A stretch of DNA of 64,000 bases from Paracentrotus lividus. Its lineage: Eukaryota; Echinodermata; Echinoidea; Camarodonta; Echinidae. Below the pieces are notes generated by a model, which saw nothing but the letters and a program-made list of their open reading frames with translations, ran no database searches and was not told the origin of the DNA. The stretch lies in contig CALNVZ010003433.1 in the NCBI GenBank assembly GCA_940671915.1, positions 22,321,196 through 22,385,195 of the forward strand. Reading direction: 5' to 3'. Shown here piece by piece: positions 1-10,869 of this stretch; the first letter of the stretch is position 1; each line of letters opens with the position of its first letter. The position numbers and the translations under genes are program-made.

Positions 1-108
1 TGGTGGTGGTGGTGATGACGATGATGGTGATTATGATGATGATGATAATGATGATGATGATGGTGATGATGATGATGATGATGACAATGATGGTGGTGGT
101 GGTGGTGG

Positions 109-139
<31 letters not shown>

Positions 140-176
140 GAAGAAGATGATGATGATAATGATAATGAAGACGACG
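1..176. repeat. GAT/GTG trinucleotide microsatellite
   Basis: Nearly pure runs of tgg, gat and gaa triplets, cut by the window edge so the true length is unknown. It reads as methionine/valine-rich peptide in one frame, which is only a by-product of the triplet period. Confidence 0.95.
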
Positions 177-1362
177 ATCAACAAACCTTGTTTTAATTAA
201 AGGATAAACTTTAGGTCTTTATTCTAATGAATGAACCTCACTCTCGGAGAATCGAACAATATCATTGTCCAATAATCATTCCATCTAATGTTCGGATAAA
301 CGAACCTTATTTAGGTATAGGAAATGTGTTCAGTCACTCGATCTTTATGACTTATGAACCCCATTTCAATTATCGGGTATGCATGTGCACACAAATATCG
401 ATCTACCATGTTTTTGTTGTGATAACCTACTTCAAGTTCACAATGCATAATAATCCATTCTATGGAACCTTTTTTAAATTATGCAATTGATTACCCTAAA
501 ATCAAATCGTCTTAGCATTTATCTGTAATATAAACTACAAGGTTATTCATCAGTTCAAAAGTGCTTTCAACATACTGTGGCATCTCGTTTCTGTGTCAAA
601 AGAGTTGATTGTCTTAAATTATTCAAAGATTTAAACTAATGAAGTGATTCTAAACATTTAATGCGATTTGTATTAATCAGTTTATCTTGGTTTATCAGAT
701 AGATGGTTTTGTGGTCTTCATAGAGTTGAGATTTTAAAAGAGAATCTAATCACAAGGCAACCACTATAGGGTTCCTCCTGATGCACTTTTGTTATTAAAT
801 TTTCGTTTTCATCAACTAGCTAAAAAATTAGAGGTTATGTAAATTTGTATTGAGACATTGACATCAATTTGGAACCAGAAGTACAACCAATCTAATTTGT
901 CTTCTAATTTCATAGTTTGTTGTGAATTATGATGATGATGTTACGTCAAGTGGATATTCTGCTGAATAGCGAATATACGGGGGGGGGGGGGGTCATACAC
1001 GTTTTCCCTAGTTAAATTACGTGATTTTGCTATAAATGAAGAGGGTATGAAAATAGAAAAAAATGGTAACATCCATTCTGTTATGCCCATATCCGAGATG
1101 GTGGACAAATGCCTATATGGAGGGTGTAAGTGCCCAAGAAAGAGTGGGGTGGGGACCGTACTTACTACCAATGAATGCAATATCCTCTTTAGACATGAAT
1201 ATCTCCCCTTTGCTTATATTTTACTATATAATAGCACAAATATGACGCTTTGAAGATATATTTATTTTTAGTTTTGCTTGATTACTTGCTACATTACTCA
1301 CATTTCAATTTAAAACGGTTGATTTGTGGTGGAACGGAGTTCGTTTGAAATGTTAAATTTAA
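177..1362. other. AT-rich spacer, no gene seen
   Basis: Non-repetitive AT-rich sequence with stops in all frames. It contains a 14-base G run at 979-992. Two overlapping short frames around 1,047-1,253 have no recognisable domain and no splice or codon signal that I can support. Confidence 0.6.
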
Positions 1363-1530
1363 AGTCAGTACGAACTAACAGCCTTGTTTATCACCACCTC
1401 AACTTCTCAACTACATGATTCTGCCCTGATTCCTAACCCACAATGCAACATCCTCAATAGTGTAGTCTTATAATTCAGACTCATTTGAATGAAAAAAAAA
1501 AACCTTTTCAATTTTCAATGAATGCACAGC
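1363..1530 (+). repeat. Diverged dispersed repeat, matches 27,556-27,715
   Basis: The order of landmarks (cagtacgaac, caccacctcaa, ctcaac, cctaaccca, agtgtagtct, cttgaatga) is shared with 27,556-27,715 and its copy at about 53,111-53,275. The match is visibly diverged, so this is an old interspersed repeat and not part of the recent large duplication. I see no TIR or poly-A tail that would assign a class. Confidence 0.6.
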
Positions 1531-2150
1531 GTGATAATTATATTGACAAGCAGCAAAGCACATACTTTTCCCCTCAAAACATTTTAGTTTCCCAATTCAA
1601 ATCAAATTGTAGATTAATTCATACCCCGTTTTGTTAATAGTTTTTTTTTTTTTTTTTTTCAAAAGGTATACTTTAAGACTAGCAATTTATAACACACAGT
1701 CAATGAGGGTGTTTCTCAGTTCGCTCTCGCTTTAAAATGTTAAATCCAAGAGCAGTTTCCAAATAAAAACATTTATGTAAGCAAAATAACTATGTCACTT
1801 GGATACTTTTTGGTTTCCCATAATTTAAGATAATCGCTCACATGAAACATGAAATCAGCGGAATTCATCGGGGATATTTAACACAGCAGGAAAAGCTGCT
1901 TAATTCAACATAACCTTCATACATACAGTAATATTTATTCATTGATATTTTTCCCCTAGCATAATGTATGAGCTGTATTGCGGTGTAACAATTCAAGCAG
2001 GATACCTTGCAATTAACATCATGTCTGAAACTTTGCATTTTCCTAGACACGCCGCTGTACATGTAAAAAAAAAAATCAAAAAAAAAAATCAAACGCATTC
2101 CTCTTACATTATTTTTAGTTCAGGATCAGTTGCAAATGCCTCTTGATTTC
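1531..2150. other. AT-rich spacer with poly-T tract
   Basis: A T-run lies at 1,641-1,659 and two A-runs near 2,065-2,090. No coding or RNA gene is seen. Confidence 0.6.
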
Positions 2151-2690
2151 AAATTTGGTGCCACCTTCTCTCTGGGGACTCTCCTTTCCATATTAGGGAG
2201 ACAGAGTCAAAATTTGGTGACTATTTGTTGTTTAACTGTGACCCCCTTTTCATGGTACTCGAGCTAATGCTCAGACTAGAAACACGGAATAATTTATGAT
2301 TTCCTTGGCATAATGTACGAACTGATATATTTATTTTGGAAACATTCAAGCATGATATACACAGTATTAATTCTGACATTGAACACGTCCTCATCCCAAC
2401 ATCTCAATTTCATCTTTTTTTCTTCTTCTTTTTGATGCTTCTTCTTCTTTCTTTTTATGTCGCATTAACATGTTACATTTGGTTTCATTTCACATGGACG
2501 TTTCCAAGGAAAATCATTCTTCTCCTGTTGAGACTCTCGTTTCCTATTTAAAGGAGACAGAGAGAGAGACAAAGAGAGAGGCAGATCTGGAGAGAGGGGG
2601 GGGGGAGAGAGAGAAGGGGAGCCAAAGTTTGGAGACTGTTTGTCATCTAATTGAACCCGACATTGAAACAGTCGACGAGTGTTGAAACAG
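2151..2690 (+). repeat. Pair of diverged direct repeats with GA-rich insert
   Basis: The segment at about 2,168-2,240 (gactctcctttcc ... ggagacagag ... aaatttggtgactatttgtt) recurs at about 2,529-2,655 (gactctcgtttcc ... ggagacagag ... aaagtttggagactgtttgt). The second copy is expanded by a GA-rich, G-rich tract at 2,557-2,617. Class unknown. Confidence 0.55.
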
Positions 2691-3269
2691 CGAGGCTCAC
2701 TGGTTTTGCAATTTGCATTTTTGAGGTTGGAAGAGGTGCTCGAGAATTATGCTCCGAATCCGCGGATATCCATTCGAATAAATATCCCGCGGCCATCTGA
2801 CCAGAGCATTTCACATCTGAAAGTTAGTTGTCTACGGTTAGAAAAAAAGCGGGGATTGATTTGAATAACTGACAAGTTTTTCACATTTTAAAGTTACCTT
2901 AGCTGCTCGCAGAAGGGCGTACAACTTGTCTTATACTCTGTAAAGGGCATGTATGAATACTCTTACGCCCCTCAACCAAACGGTAGTGGCTCAATGTTTA
3001 ACATCTCTGAAAAGAATGTATCGTGCTTTTTTTACTTGTCTTAAATTATTATTGGTCATCATTCTGTCTGTCGTTCATTGTCGTCTGCCCATTAGAAAAA
3101 ATATGTTTTAATCTCTCGGACTTTACTCACATAATTACTCCTCTTCCCCTCTCTCTTAAATTTATCTTTCTCTTTTCTTGTATTTATCTTTTTTTATTTA
3201 TTTTTAATTATTATTACTATTATTATCATCATATAACTCACTCACCTTAACAACATATTTGTATTATCC
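2691..3269. other. AT-rich spacer
   Basis: No gene seen. A degenerate ATT/ATC microsatellite occupies about 3,190-3,235. Confidence 0.55.
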
Positions 3270-3372
3270 AGGTTAACTATTTACTATTAGTTTACTACGA
3301 TAACTACATCTGCTTACTATCTAATGTGGATATGAACATAGCATATGCAAAATCAGTACACGAACTTCAATA

Positions 3373-3427
<55 letters not shown>

Positions 3428-3726
3428 TGTCTGTTCATTTTAATGTATATCTAAATCTCACCTTTTGCTATAACACTATACTATTATTTCTATTGTTAGC
3501 TTACTATGAACATAGTAATGGAAGCTAGTACACGAACTCGACCACTGTCTATATTTCATTTTTTTTTAAATCTATATGTATTCTCCTTCCATTCACGATA
3601 GAGCTATATTTAGTCTACTGTTGAAATAACTATTTGTTTACTATTCAATGAAGATATGAACATAGTGTATGTAAATTGGTACACGAACTCCATTATTAGT
3701 CTTCATAGTCATTCGATTTTAATCTA
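3270..3726 (+). repeat. Array of ~150-bp diverged direct repeats, left part
   Basis: Three degenerate units share the ordered landmarks gtttacta/gcttacta, gatatgaacatag, gtacacgaact, a T-rich stretch and a TAtat(c/g)t site. Units run roughly 3,270-3,446, 3,446-3,572 and 3,572-3,726. The first contains a CT microsatellite of about 53 bp (3,373-3,425). A fourth unit resumes at 5,327, on the far side of the foldback element that interrupts the array. Confidence 0.65.
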
Positions 3727-5326
3727 AACACAACACAAAAAGAAAGTTCCCCTATTTCAGATATCAATAATTTTTTAACCAGAAGGAATTTTAAAAATCT
3801 AATTATATGTCCATGTAGGGAATTTAATTAGCTACCATAGGAGCGAAATTTAGGAAAAATCATCAAGTCATGCTTCAGTGATTAATGGTTGAATGCAAAA
3901 ATGTCATTTTTTTTGAAGTACACAAGGCAAGCCTGAAATCACAACTTTGATTCAATGATATCGGACCCATTTTCCAGATTTTAAACAATTTACACGTCAG
4001 AATGTATGCCAAACCTGCTTCCCAACATATGGAAACGAAATTTGCGTCAAATTTCACTGTTGAGTGAGCATGCAGCAAAAATTGCCCAAACTGCGATTCT
4101 TACTTCTTTGCCATGGTATAATCGATCAAATGTGAGGGAATTCCTGTTTTTGAAGTGTATGCAACCAATATCCATCCATTCACGGTTGAATGAACCCATC
4201 AATCAACCAAGAAATAGGCCATTTTAGAATTACGAAGAGTCATTGTAGTAATTTTATGCAATAGAAAGCATCTCAATAACATTTTTACGGTAGAATTAAC
4301 AATAACCATCAATGACATCGGCCGAATTTCACATTTGTCAGGTATTGATTTCCTCCTCCATTGACGTTATGTACAGAGGTTTAACAAAAGTGGAATTTGG
4401 CATATTTTAATTGTCAGTTTTTGTCCATTTGTCTGTGAATTATTTTATGAAACTTTGCACATAGCTTCAACTGGTCTCTAACTAACATGATCATTACTCA
4501 AATTACGTATTCGAAAAGTTACTGAACCATGACGAAGCCCGAAACTTTCTTCTTATTTTCATGATTTTCTTGTATCTTGTGCCCATTGAGGCGTGAAACA
4601 TCGGGATTTTTGTGAAAATAAAATCAAAAGTACTCCCCAACAAGAATTGTTACAGTCAATCAAACTATTTGAATTTTAGTCCATACGTGAGAAAAGTGCT
4701 TTTCCAGTCTCACGTGCTCACTGAAGCATGCATTTTTAAATAAATGCCATAGGATCATTAACACGTGCCCAAAGAATATAAATAAAACCCTAAAAATGTT
4801 ATTGAGATGCTTTCTAGTGCATAAAATTACTACAATGACTATTTCTTGGTTGATTGATGGGTTCATTCAACCGTGAATGGATGGATATTGGTTGCATACA
4901 CTTCAAAAACAGGAATTCCCTCACATTTGATCGATTATACCATGGCAAAGAAGTAAAAATCGCAGTTTGGGCAATTCTTGCTGCATGCTCACTCAACCGT
5001 GATATTTGACGCAAATTTCGTTTCCGTATATTTGGGAAGCACGTTTTGCATAGATTCTTACGTGTAAATTGTTTAAAATCTGAAAATGGGTCCGATATCA
5101 TTAAATCAAAGTTGTGATTTTAGGCTTGTGAACTTCAAAAAATGACATTTTTGCATTCAACCATTAATCACTGAAGCATGACTTGATGATTTTTCCTAAA
5201 ATTCGCTCCTATGTATATAGCTAATTAAATTCCCTACGTGGACATAAAATTAGATTTTTTTAATTCCTCCTGGTTAAAAAATTATTGATATCTGAAATAG
5301 GAGGAACTTTCTTTTTGTTTTGTGTT
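3727..5326. mobile_element. Foldback DNA transposon, non-autonomous, TA target
   Basis: Two long inverted arms (about 3,727-4,290 and 4,790-5,326, visibly above 90% identical apart from a 21-bp insertion in the left arm near 4,220) enclose a ~500-bp loop. The outer ends read AACACAACACAAAAAGAAAG on the left and the near-perfect complement on the right. A TA dinucleotide flanks each side (3,725-3,726 and 5,327-5,328). The joined flanks align with uninterrupted sister units at 3,441-3,456 and 3,562-3,577, so TA really is the duplicated target. TA use fits Tc1/mariner-type transposition, although the long arms are unusual for a MITE. The same ~70-codon frame appears in both arms only because the arms are homologous; no transposase is present. 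Confidence 0.88.
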
Positions 5327-5560
5327 TATATCTAAATCTACCCTATTTGCCATAACACTATATTAGTTTATTATCATTCTGACTGTTAGTTTACTATCTA
5401 ATGACGATATGAACACAGCGCATGTAAAATGCACGAATTGCATTATCAGTTGTTTTGTTTTGTTTTGTGTTGTTTTTTTTGTTTTTTTTTGGATAAAATA
5501 TATCTAGGCCTATATCTATAGGCCTATCTCTCCCACTCGCTTTAAAAACTGCACTGATAT
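5327..5560 (+). repeat. Array of ~150-bp direct repeats, fourth unit
   Basis: Continues the array broken by the foldback element: tatctaaatcta, cataacactata, gtttacta, gatatgaaca and gcacgaa recur in the same order as in 3,446-3,560. It ends in a T/G-rich tract and a 22-bp palindrome (5,505-5,526). Confidence 0.6.
5505..5526. repeat. Near-perfect palindrome
   Basis: Arms TAGGCCTATA and TATAGGCCTA are exact complements separated by TC. No function can be assigned. Confidence 0.8.
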
Positions 5561-5589
5561 GGACCATTGTTATATCTTCTTTCATCCCA

Positions 5590-5810
5590 TTTTCGGTTTC
5601 TCTCTTCTCTCTCTCTTTCTCTCTCCCTACCCCCCTCTTCTCTCTCTCTCTCTCTTAGCTCTCACTGCCCTGCCCTTTGTTTTTAATTTTTCCAACACCT
5701 TCCCCACTCCCATCTCTTTCTCTCTCCCTCTCCCCCCTCTCTCTCTCTCTCTCTCTCTCTCCCTCTCTCTCTCGCTCTCATACACTCTCTTTCCCTCCTT
5801 CCCTCCCTGT
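5590..5810. repeat. CT-rich low-complexity tract
   Basis: Several runs of (CT)n separated by C- and T-rich sequence. The 107-codon frame across it is a leucine/serine/proline low-complexity translation and not a gene. Confidence 0.85.
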
Positions 5811-6558
5811 CACCTTGTAAAATTCATGCTTCCCTTTCCTATTCAATTACAATTAACAATCAGTCAAAAGGTGATCTATTAGGATGTCAACAACGTGGGA
5901 TCCGGGAATTTACCCCCTACATATTTATTTAATTCAACTGATGAGCAATCGTACGACAATTTACTTTTCCAATCAACCTGATGTATTGCTTTCCATTTAT
6001 TCTTGGACCAAGGCAACGTAGGTATTTATCAGAGTGGTTTTGTCTACACTATATACTTTTATTCGTCTATTGTCTTACTTTTCTGAACAAGTAACGAGAG
6101 ATTATGATTGTGTATCTATAGCCATTGTAATCTATGCAATAAAATTGCTTTATAAAAAGTATTTCAGAGCAAAATTAAATTACTATCTGTGTTTTATTTA
6201 ATTACTGGCTTTTTGTTAAACTAATGCATTACTATAATCATCTTGGTATTAGTGAATGGAAAGAAATTATTGTTTCGTTCGATAACTTCACGAGTACTCT
6301 TCGTTTATATTTTATTTAGTTTCTTGCATTGCAGGCCTCTGGGTCTCGAAGACCAGAGCCATTGAATCAGTGGTTTGAATAAAGTGTTACATTAAGCTTA
6401 TGTATTACAACATATTCTTATGTTTAATTGATTGTATTGTTTATGCAGAATTTTTATACAGAAAATGAAACCATAACATACCATACGATATTCAATAAAT
6501 GCTAATGAAAAGCTACATTTTTTCAATATTTCTTATAAAAATGTAAAATTGATTTATT

Positions 6559-6613
<55 letters not shown>

Positions 6614-7285
6614 TCCTAAATAAAAAGAAGAAATCTCGTTTTTTTTTCTACATGTTTAAAAAATAATTGAATAAAAACAAATATCACTTGTTTTCATATA
6701 AAACATACAAAAATATATGAACTCATTATTTTAATAAACTATTAAAGGCCGCTATGCAAAATGAAAAGAAAAATAGAGAACACCCCTCCTGTCGACTGGT
6801 AATTCTACTCATTATTCCATAAATAAATAATCCTTTATATAATTCAAATTATTAGACATTGATTTTGTTTAATGTATCCCTGTTTCACCTTTAAATGAAA
6901 ATAATTCATTTCGACGTGCAATACAACCATAAATATGTCGACTGCATAAAAGAGGTTTACAGTTAAACGGAATGATATAACATTTCTTTTAAACTTATCT
7001 TATTTTTGGTGTTTGGACACTTTAGAAAATTACAGGAAATAGTCAGAACATAATGTGAAGATCAATAACTCCTTTAAAATTCCATACTTTAAATAAAATG
7101 GAAAAAAGCACACTTATGTCTCCCTTTTGACATTACACGTAATACCAAATCCTTAAAATGTAATGTAATGTATTGGGGAAATGTACTTCTTTTGTTAAAA
7201 ATGCCTGAAAAGCTCTTTTGTGCTTTCATGGGAAATGCTTTAAATTAATTCATTATCACTTTCAATTTCATTAACATAATGAGAG
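5811..7285. other. AT-rich spacer with 52-base poly-T
   Basis: No supported gene. It holds a small hairpin followed by AATAAA (6,337-6,383, listed separately), an uninterrupted 52-base T run at 6,561-6,612, and otherwise unremarkable AT-rich sequence. Confidence 0.6.
6331..6383 (+). other. GC-rich hairpin followed by polyadenylation-type signal
   Basis: A pyrimidine-rich stretch ending in ttgcattgcag precedes a stem (CTCTGGGTCT / AGACCAGAG, one bulged G, CGA loop, 6,337-6,358). AATAAA follows 19 bases later (6,378-6,383). This could be the 3' end of a retroposon or a short terminal exon, or chance. I see no reading frame or partner exon. Confidence 0.3.
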
Positions 7286-7288
7286 TTA

Positions 7289-7956
7289 TGGCCCGGTCAC
7301 AGCTACACGACGCACAGCCAGCGCACAAAAAGTAGCAGTCATTGGGCAATGCGTTGTCTTGCGCTGGCTTGTAGCTGACACTCGTCGCTCACTCGTCGAG
7401 CGCGCTAGATGAACGCTTTTTGATTCGTCATTGTGCGCAGTTGTGCGTCTGAAAATTTTGAGCATGCTCAAATATCTGCATCGGGCTCAACGCATGGAAG
7501 TAAACGCCGGCAGAGCGCCAGATATGCGCAGAGGGCGCAGCACCAGCGCCAGACATTCGCAGAGCGCGCAGCGCCTGCGCCAGACACACGCAGACCACTC
7601 GTTAAGCATTCGTGACATGTGCGTAGGTCCAAGCGTTGCGAATGCATTGCAAACAATCGAACCGTCAATGTGAGGGGTAAACACTTTTGTTCGCAGGTTG
7701 TGCGCTGTGCCTGCGCGAGTCATTCGTGTAGACAGCCAGAGCAAGCTGTGTATTAGTTGGATGCTTTAATAATTATGTGCGCAGTGTATGCGCTGTGGGA
7801 GCGCTGTGGGAGCGCTGTGGGGGCGCTGTGGGAGCGCCCTACACACGCATTACCTTCTCCAAAATCATCAGAAAGTTCGACGCATAACGACGCACAGAGC
7901 TTATTTTCTATCTTTTATGTGCGCTGGCCGTGCGTCGTGTAGCTGTGACCGGGCCA
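7289..7956. mobile_element. Harbinger-like non-autonomous TIR element
   Basis: Ends are inverted repeats of about 36 bp starting TGGCCCGGTCACAGCTACAC. Flanking TTA triplets at 7,286-7,288 and 7,957-7,959 form an exact 3-bp target duplication. PIF/Harbinger elements are known to duplicate a TWA target, hence the call. The 668-bp body is far richer in G+C than its surroundings. It holds short direct repeats, including four consecutive ~12-bp units of the type GCTGTGGGAGC at 7,790-7,838 and several cgcagagcgc/cgccagac motifs at 7,505-7,600. Short frames on both strands are by-products of this composition; no transposase is encoded. Confidence 0.85.
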
Positions 7957-7959
7957 TTA

Positions 7960-10410
7960 GACAACATACCAGATTAATTTTATTTCGCGTGCAAATGCGA
8001 TATTTCGCGAGCAATACGTCCTTCCCTTAATACCCTCCTATCCTCGACATACGGAAGAAAGGGGAGGAAAATAAAAACGCTCAAATCCTTTCATCTTCAT
8101 TATATACTAAGTGAATAAAAGGGCTTCTCTGTTTATGTATGACTTTGTCTTTTGACTAAAGGGAAGCATTAGTTTATTTATTAGAAACGGATCCTCGAAT
8201 CGGGCGAGTTAATTTCCGTTTTTAAGCGCATCGCGATGGCAATTTCTAAGAGCGTAGATGAAGAGTGATTAAGTGAAGCCTTTCACCTTTTAGCAGTTAG
8301 TGAATCACCGAAGCGATAGCTTGTTTCAAGCTTCAAGTTTGATTCGAAATTCGCTTTCATCGAAAACAGAATGTTCACAATTATCTTCATAACGGAAAGA
8401 AATGAATTGTAATAATTTCCATACCCTGGTATCATGTCCAATTTGCAAATCATCTCCTCAATAATTAATATACATTCATTCATTTAAATGCTATAATTAG
8501 AGTATGCTTCATGAAACTGTTCTCGGCTCTGTGTCTCCATCATTGATATCGAGGAAAATTTCATCCTTGAATTAGAATCTGACACATTGCATGCATTAAT
8601 ATGTACACTGATGTAACATGAGAAATAAATTATGAAAATAAATGATAATGATAATGATAATGATTATATAAGATAATTTTGTTAATGAAAAGTTCTTCTT
8701 TTAAACATGTATACTTATGTTATAATACTACTTATATTTGCACCGTTATTATTTTTTTTTTTCGTATGAAATATTTATGTATAAACAATATTGACGATAC
8801 CTATCACTACATAATTTTTGTCAGCTGATAATGTATGTAAACTCGAATGGGGGAGTCATGAATACGACATTCACTAAAGCCCAGGTGATGTTAAGCATCT
8901 AATGGGTTATGATAGTTTAGATTTACCTATTTAGACATATATTGATCAATATATGGTAAACAAATTAAAAAATGATTGCATTTCCTAACTGAGACGTCAT
9001 AAATGTTGTTCACAAAGATTTATTTGATTGACAGATCAGAGAGTGAGGCTCCCCAAACACTCGTACGGGTTGACTTGGGTTACCCATTCAAAGTCCAATC
9101 ACCAAGTCAGTGCACCACGTTGGGGGAGGGGGTAATCAGGTAAAATGAGTTGAAGAGGGGTGGGGCTGAGGAATGGGTTCGAGAAAAGGGGAAGTTATAC
9201 CAAGTATAATTTCATACTGAGTGTTTGAATTAGTTTTAATAACAACGGGGCGTTAATAACCTTTTTTTTTTTTTTTTTTGCGTCCCGTACACCTATATTG
9301 GAAATTGATTAATTTTCTGGAAATTCAAAAATTCATTTACTATATTTTAGTGTATTTTATTTCTATAATGTCGTATTAAAGATTATTATATTCGTTCAAG
9401 CATTATCGTCAAATTCTAAAACACATTGGCTTTATGCCGGACTTTGACACAGAGTTCTTACAGATTACATGATTTAGATAATTATCTTTACTTCAGCGAG
9501 TTTGCACGTAAAATTTTGGCCGACAACGATTCTCCCTTTACAAGATTAAAGAGCCACCCTACCTCCCCCATATGAAAGGCATGAAAAATCTTTGAGGGTG
9601 GCCTGTGAATGAATGATCGTAATTGCTGAGGGAATCAGTGGTGTTAGATACCCTTGTACTATACGTAACCCATGTCAAATCAGCTTTATATTACATTTCC
9701 TAAAATCACGGGGATTTTTTCTTTCTAAAGCTCAATTTATCATTCCATTTCTCGCCCCTGGCTGTCTGAGAGGCAAATCTCTTTTCGAAAGTACCCCTTG
9801 AGATCTACACGCATATAATCACTGCCATGAATATGTTAATATTCTTGAGGGAAAATACAGAGTGCAGAAAGTGTAAGCCATTAAAAGAAAGTGCTCACAC
9901 GACCTCCAAGCAATTATGCGCCTTTCAAACAAAAGCCCTAAGAGACGCAGCGCCAATGTTGTCGCTATTATTACGCCACAATGACATTCCTTTTTTCGGC
10001 ATAATTCGTTTCGGTGTTGGAGGCGTCGTCAAAAGGGAGTGCTTGTGGCGGTGAGACATTTAAAAAAATAAAATCTAGATAATTCATGATGCCTTTTGAA
10101 CAAGTATGTTTTCACGTTGTGCGTAAAAGGAAATATTCGATATATAATTATAAAAGATATAGTCTTATTTTCACGATTTTCTATATATTCCCTTTTCTTT
10201 GAAAAGTTGGGTGAATTACTTCATTATCGTTACTATCCTGTTCTTATATTTTCTATTTCCATTGACCATTAACCATATAATGAATATATAACAGGGATTA
10301 ATATCTGTATAATGGGTCTATGAAATTAAATAATAATAATAGTAAAACAATGGTGGCTTCTTATATAGCACTCAGGTCCGTCAGGCATGACGCTCATGGC
10401 GCTTTACAGT
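7960..10410. other. AT-rich spacer, no gene seen
   Basis: Mostly unique sequence. Visible items are a GATAAT-type microsatellite (8,638-8,668), an 18-base T run (9,262-9,279), a G-rich patch (9,120-9,175), and a segment at 10,350-10,406 ending in gacgctcatggcgctttaca that has the look of a dispersed repeat but has no second copy here. Confidence 0.55.
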
Positions 10411-10416
10411 ATAATA

Positions 10417-10867
10417 CAGTCTGTGTCAAATAAAATGGTACAATTATTGGAAAACATTTTTTTAATGTATGAAAATTAATCACATTCTAAAAGTTTTTGA
10501 TATTTTCATTAAGTAGGAAAATCAAGCTTTCTTCTGCATTTTTTTTTTTCCATCCCATTTGCTGCTGTAGATCTTGAGATATGACCAGTTTTCTTTAATC
10601 AAGAAAAAATGTACTTTGCGCATGCTTCTCTATGGGTTTCGCACATAATAGCCATGAATTCAGCGCACCGAGACAATAGATGTGTGTAATTTCGATTAGC
10701 TCATCGCCGCACAAAATTTAGCATAACTTTTGTTTTACAAAAGCAATCAAAACAAAGTCCATCAGCGAGAAGAATTTATTTGGTACCACATTTATACATC
10801 ATTTGAGAAGATTTCATACCTAAATAATTTTTTCCCGACTGTACCAACTTTTTTTTGACACAGACTG
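10417..10867. mobile_element. Tc1/mariner-like MITE
   Basis: Terminal inverted repeats begin CAGTCTGTGTCAAA and end TTTGACACAGACTG; similarity continues inward (tggtacaa / ttgtacca region). TA flanks both ends (10,415-10,416 and 10,868-10,869). A TA target and CAGT-type ends are typical of Tc1/mariner derivatives. The 451-bp body encodes nothing. Confidence 0.82.
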
Positions 10868-10869
10868 TA

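Noticed and set aside
3..200. 65-codon methionine-rich frame at the window start
   Set aside because: Translation of the ATG/GTG triplet microsatellite.
4006..5101. Same ~70-residue peptide on + (4,006-4,227) and - (4,814-5,101), at first sight a conserved small protein
   Set aside because: The two are the two inverted arms of one foldback element, so similarity is expected without selection on protein.
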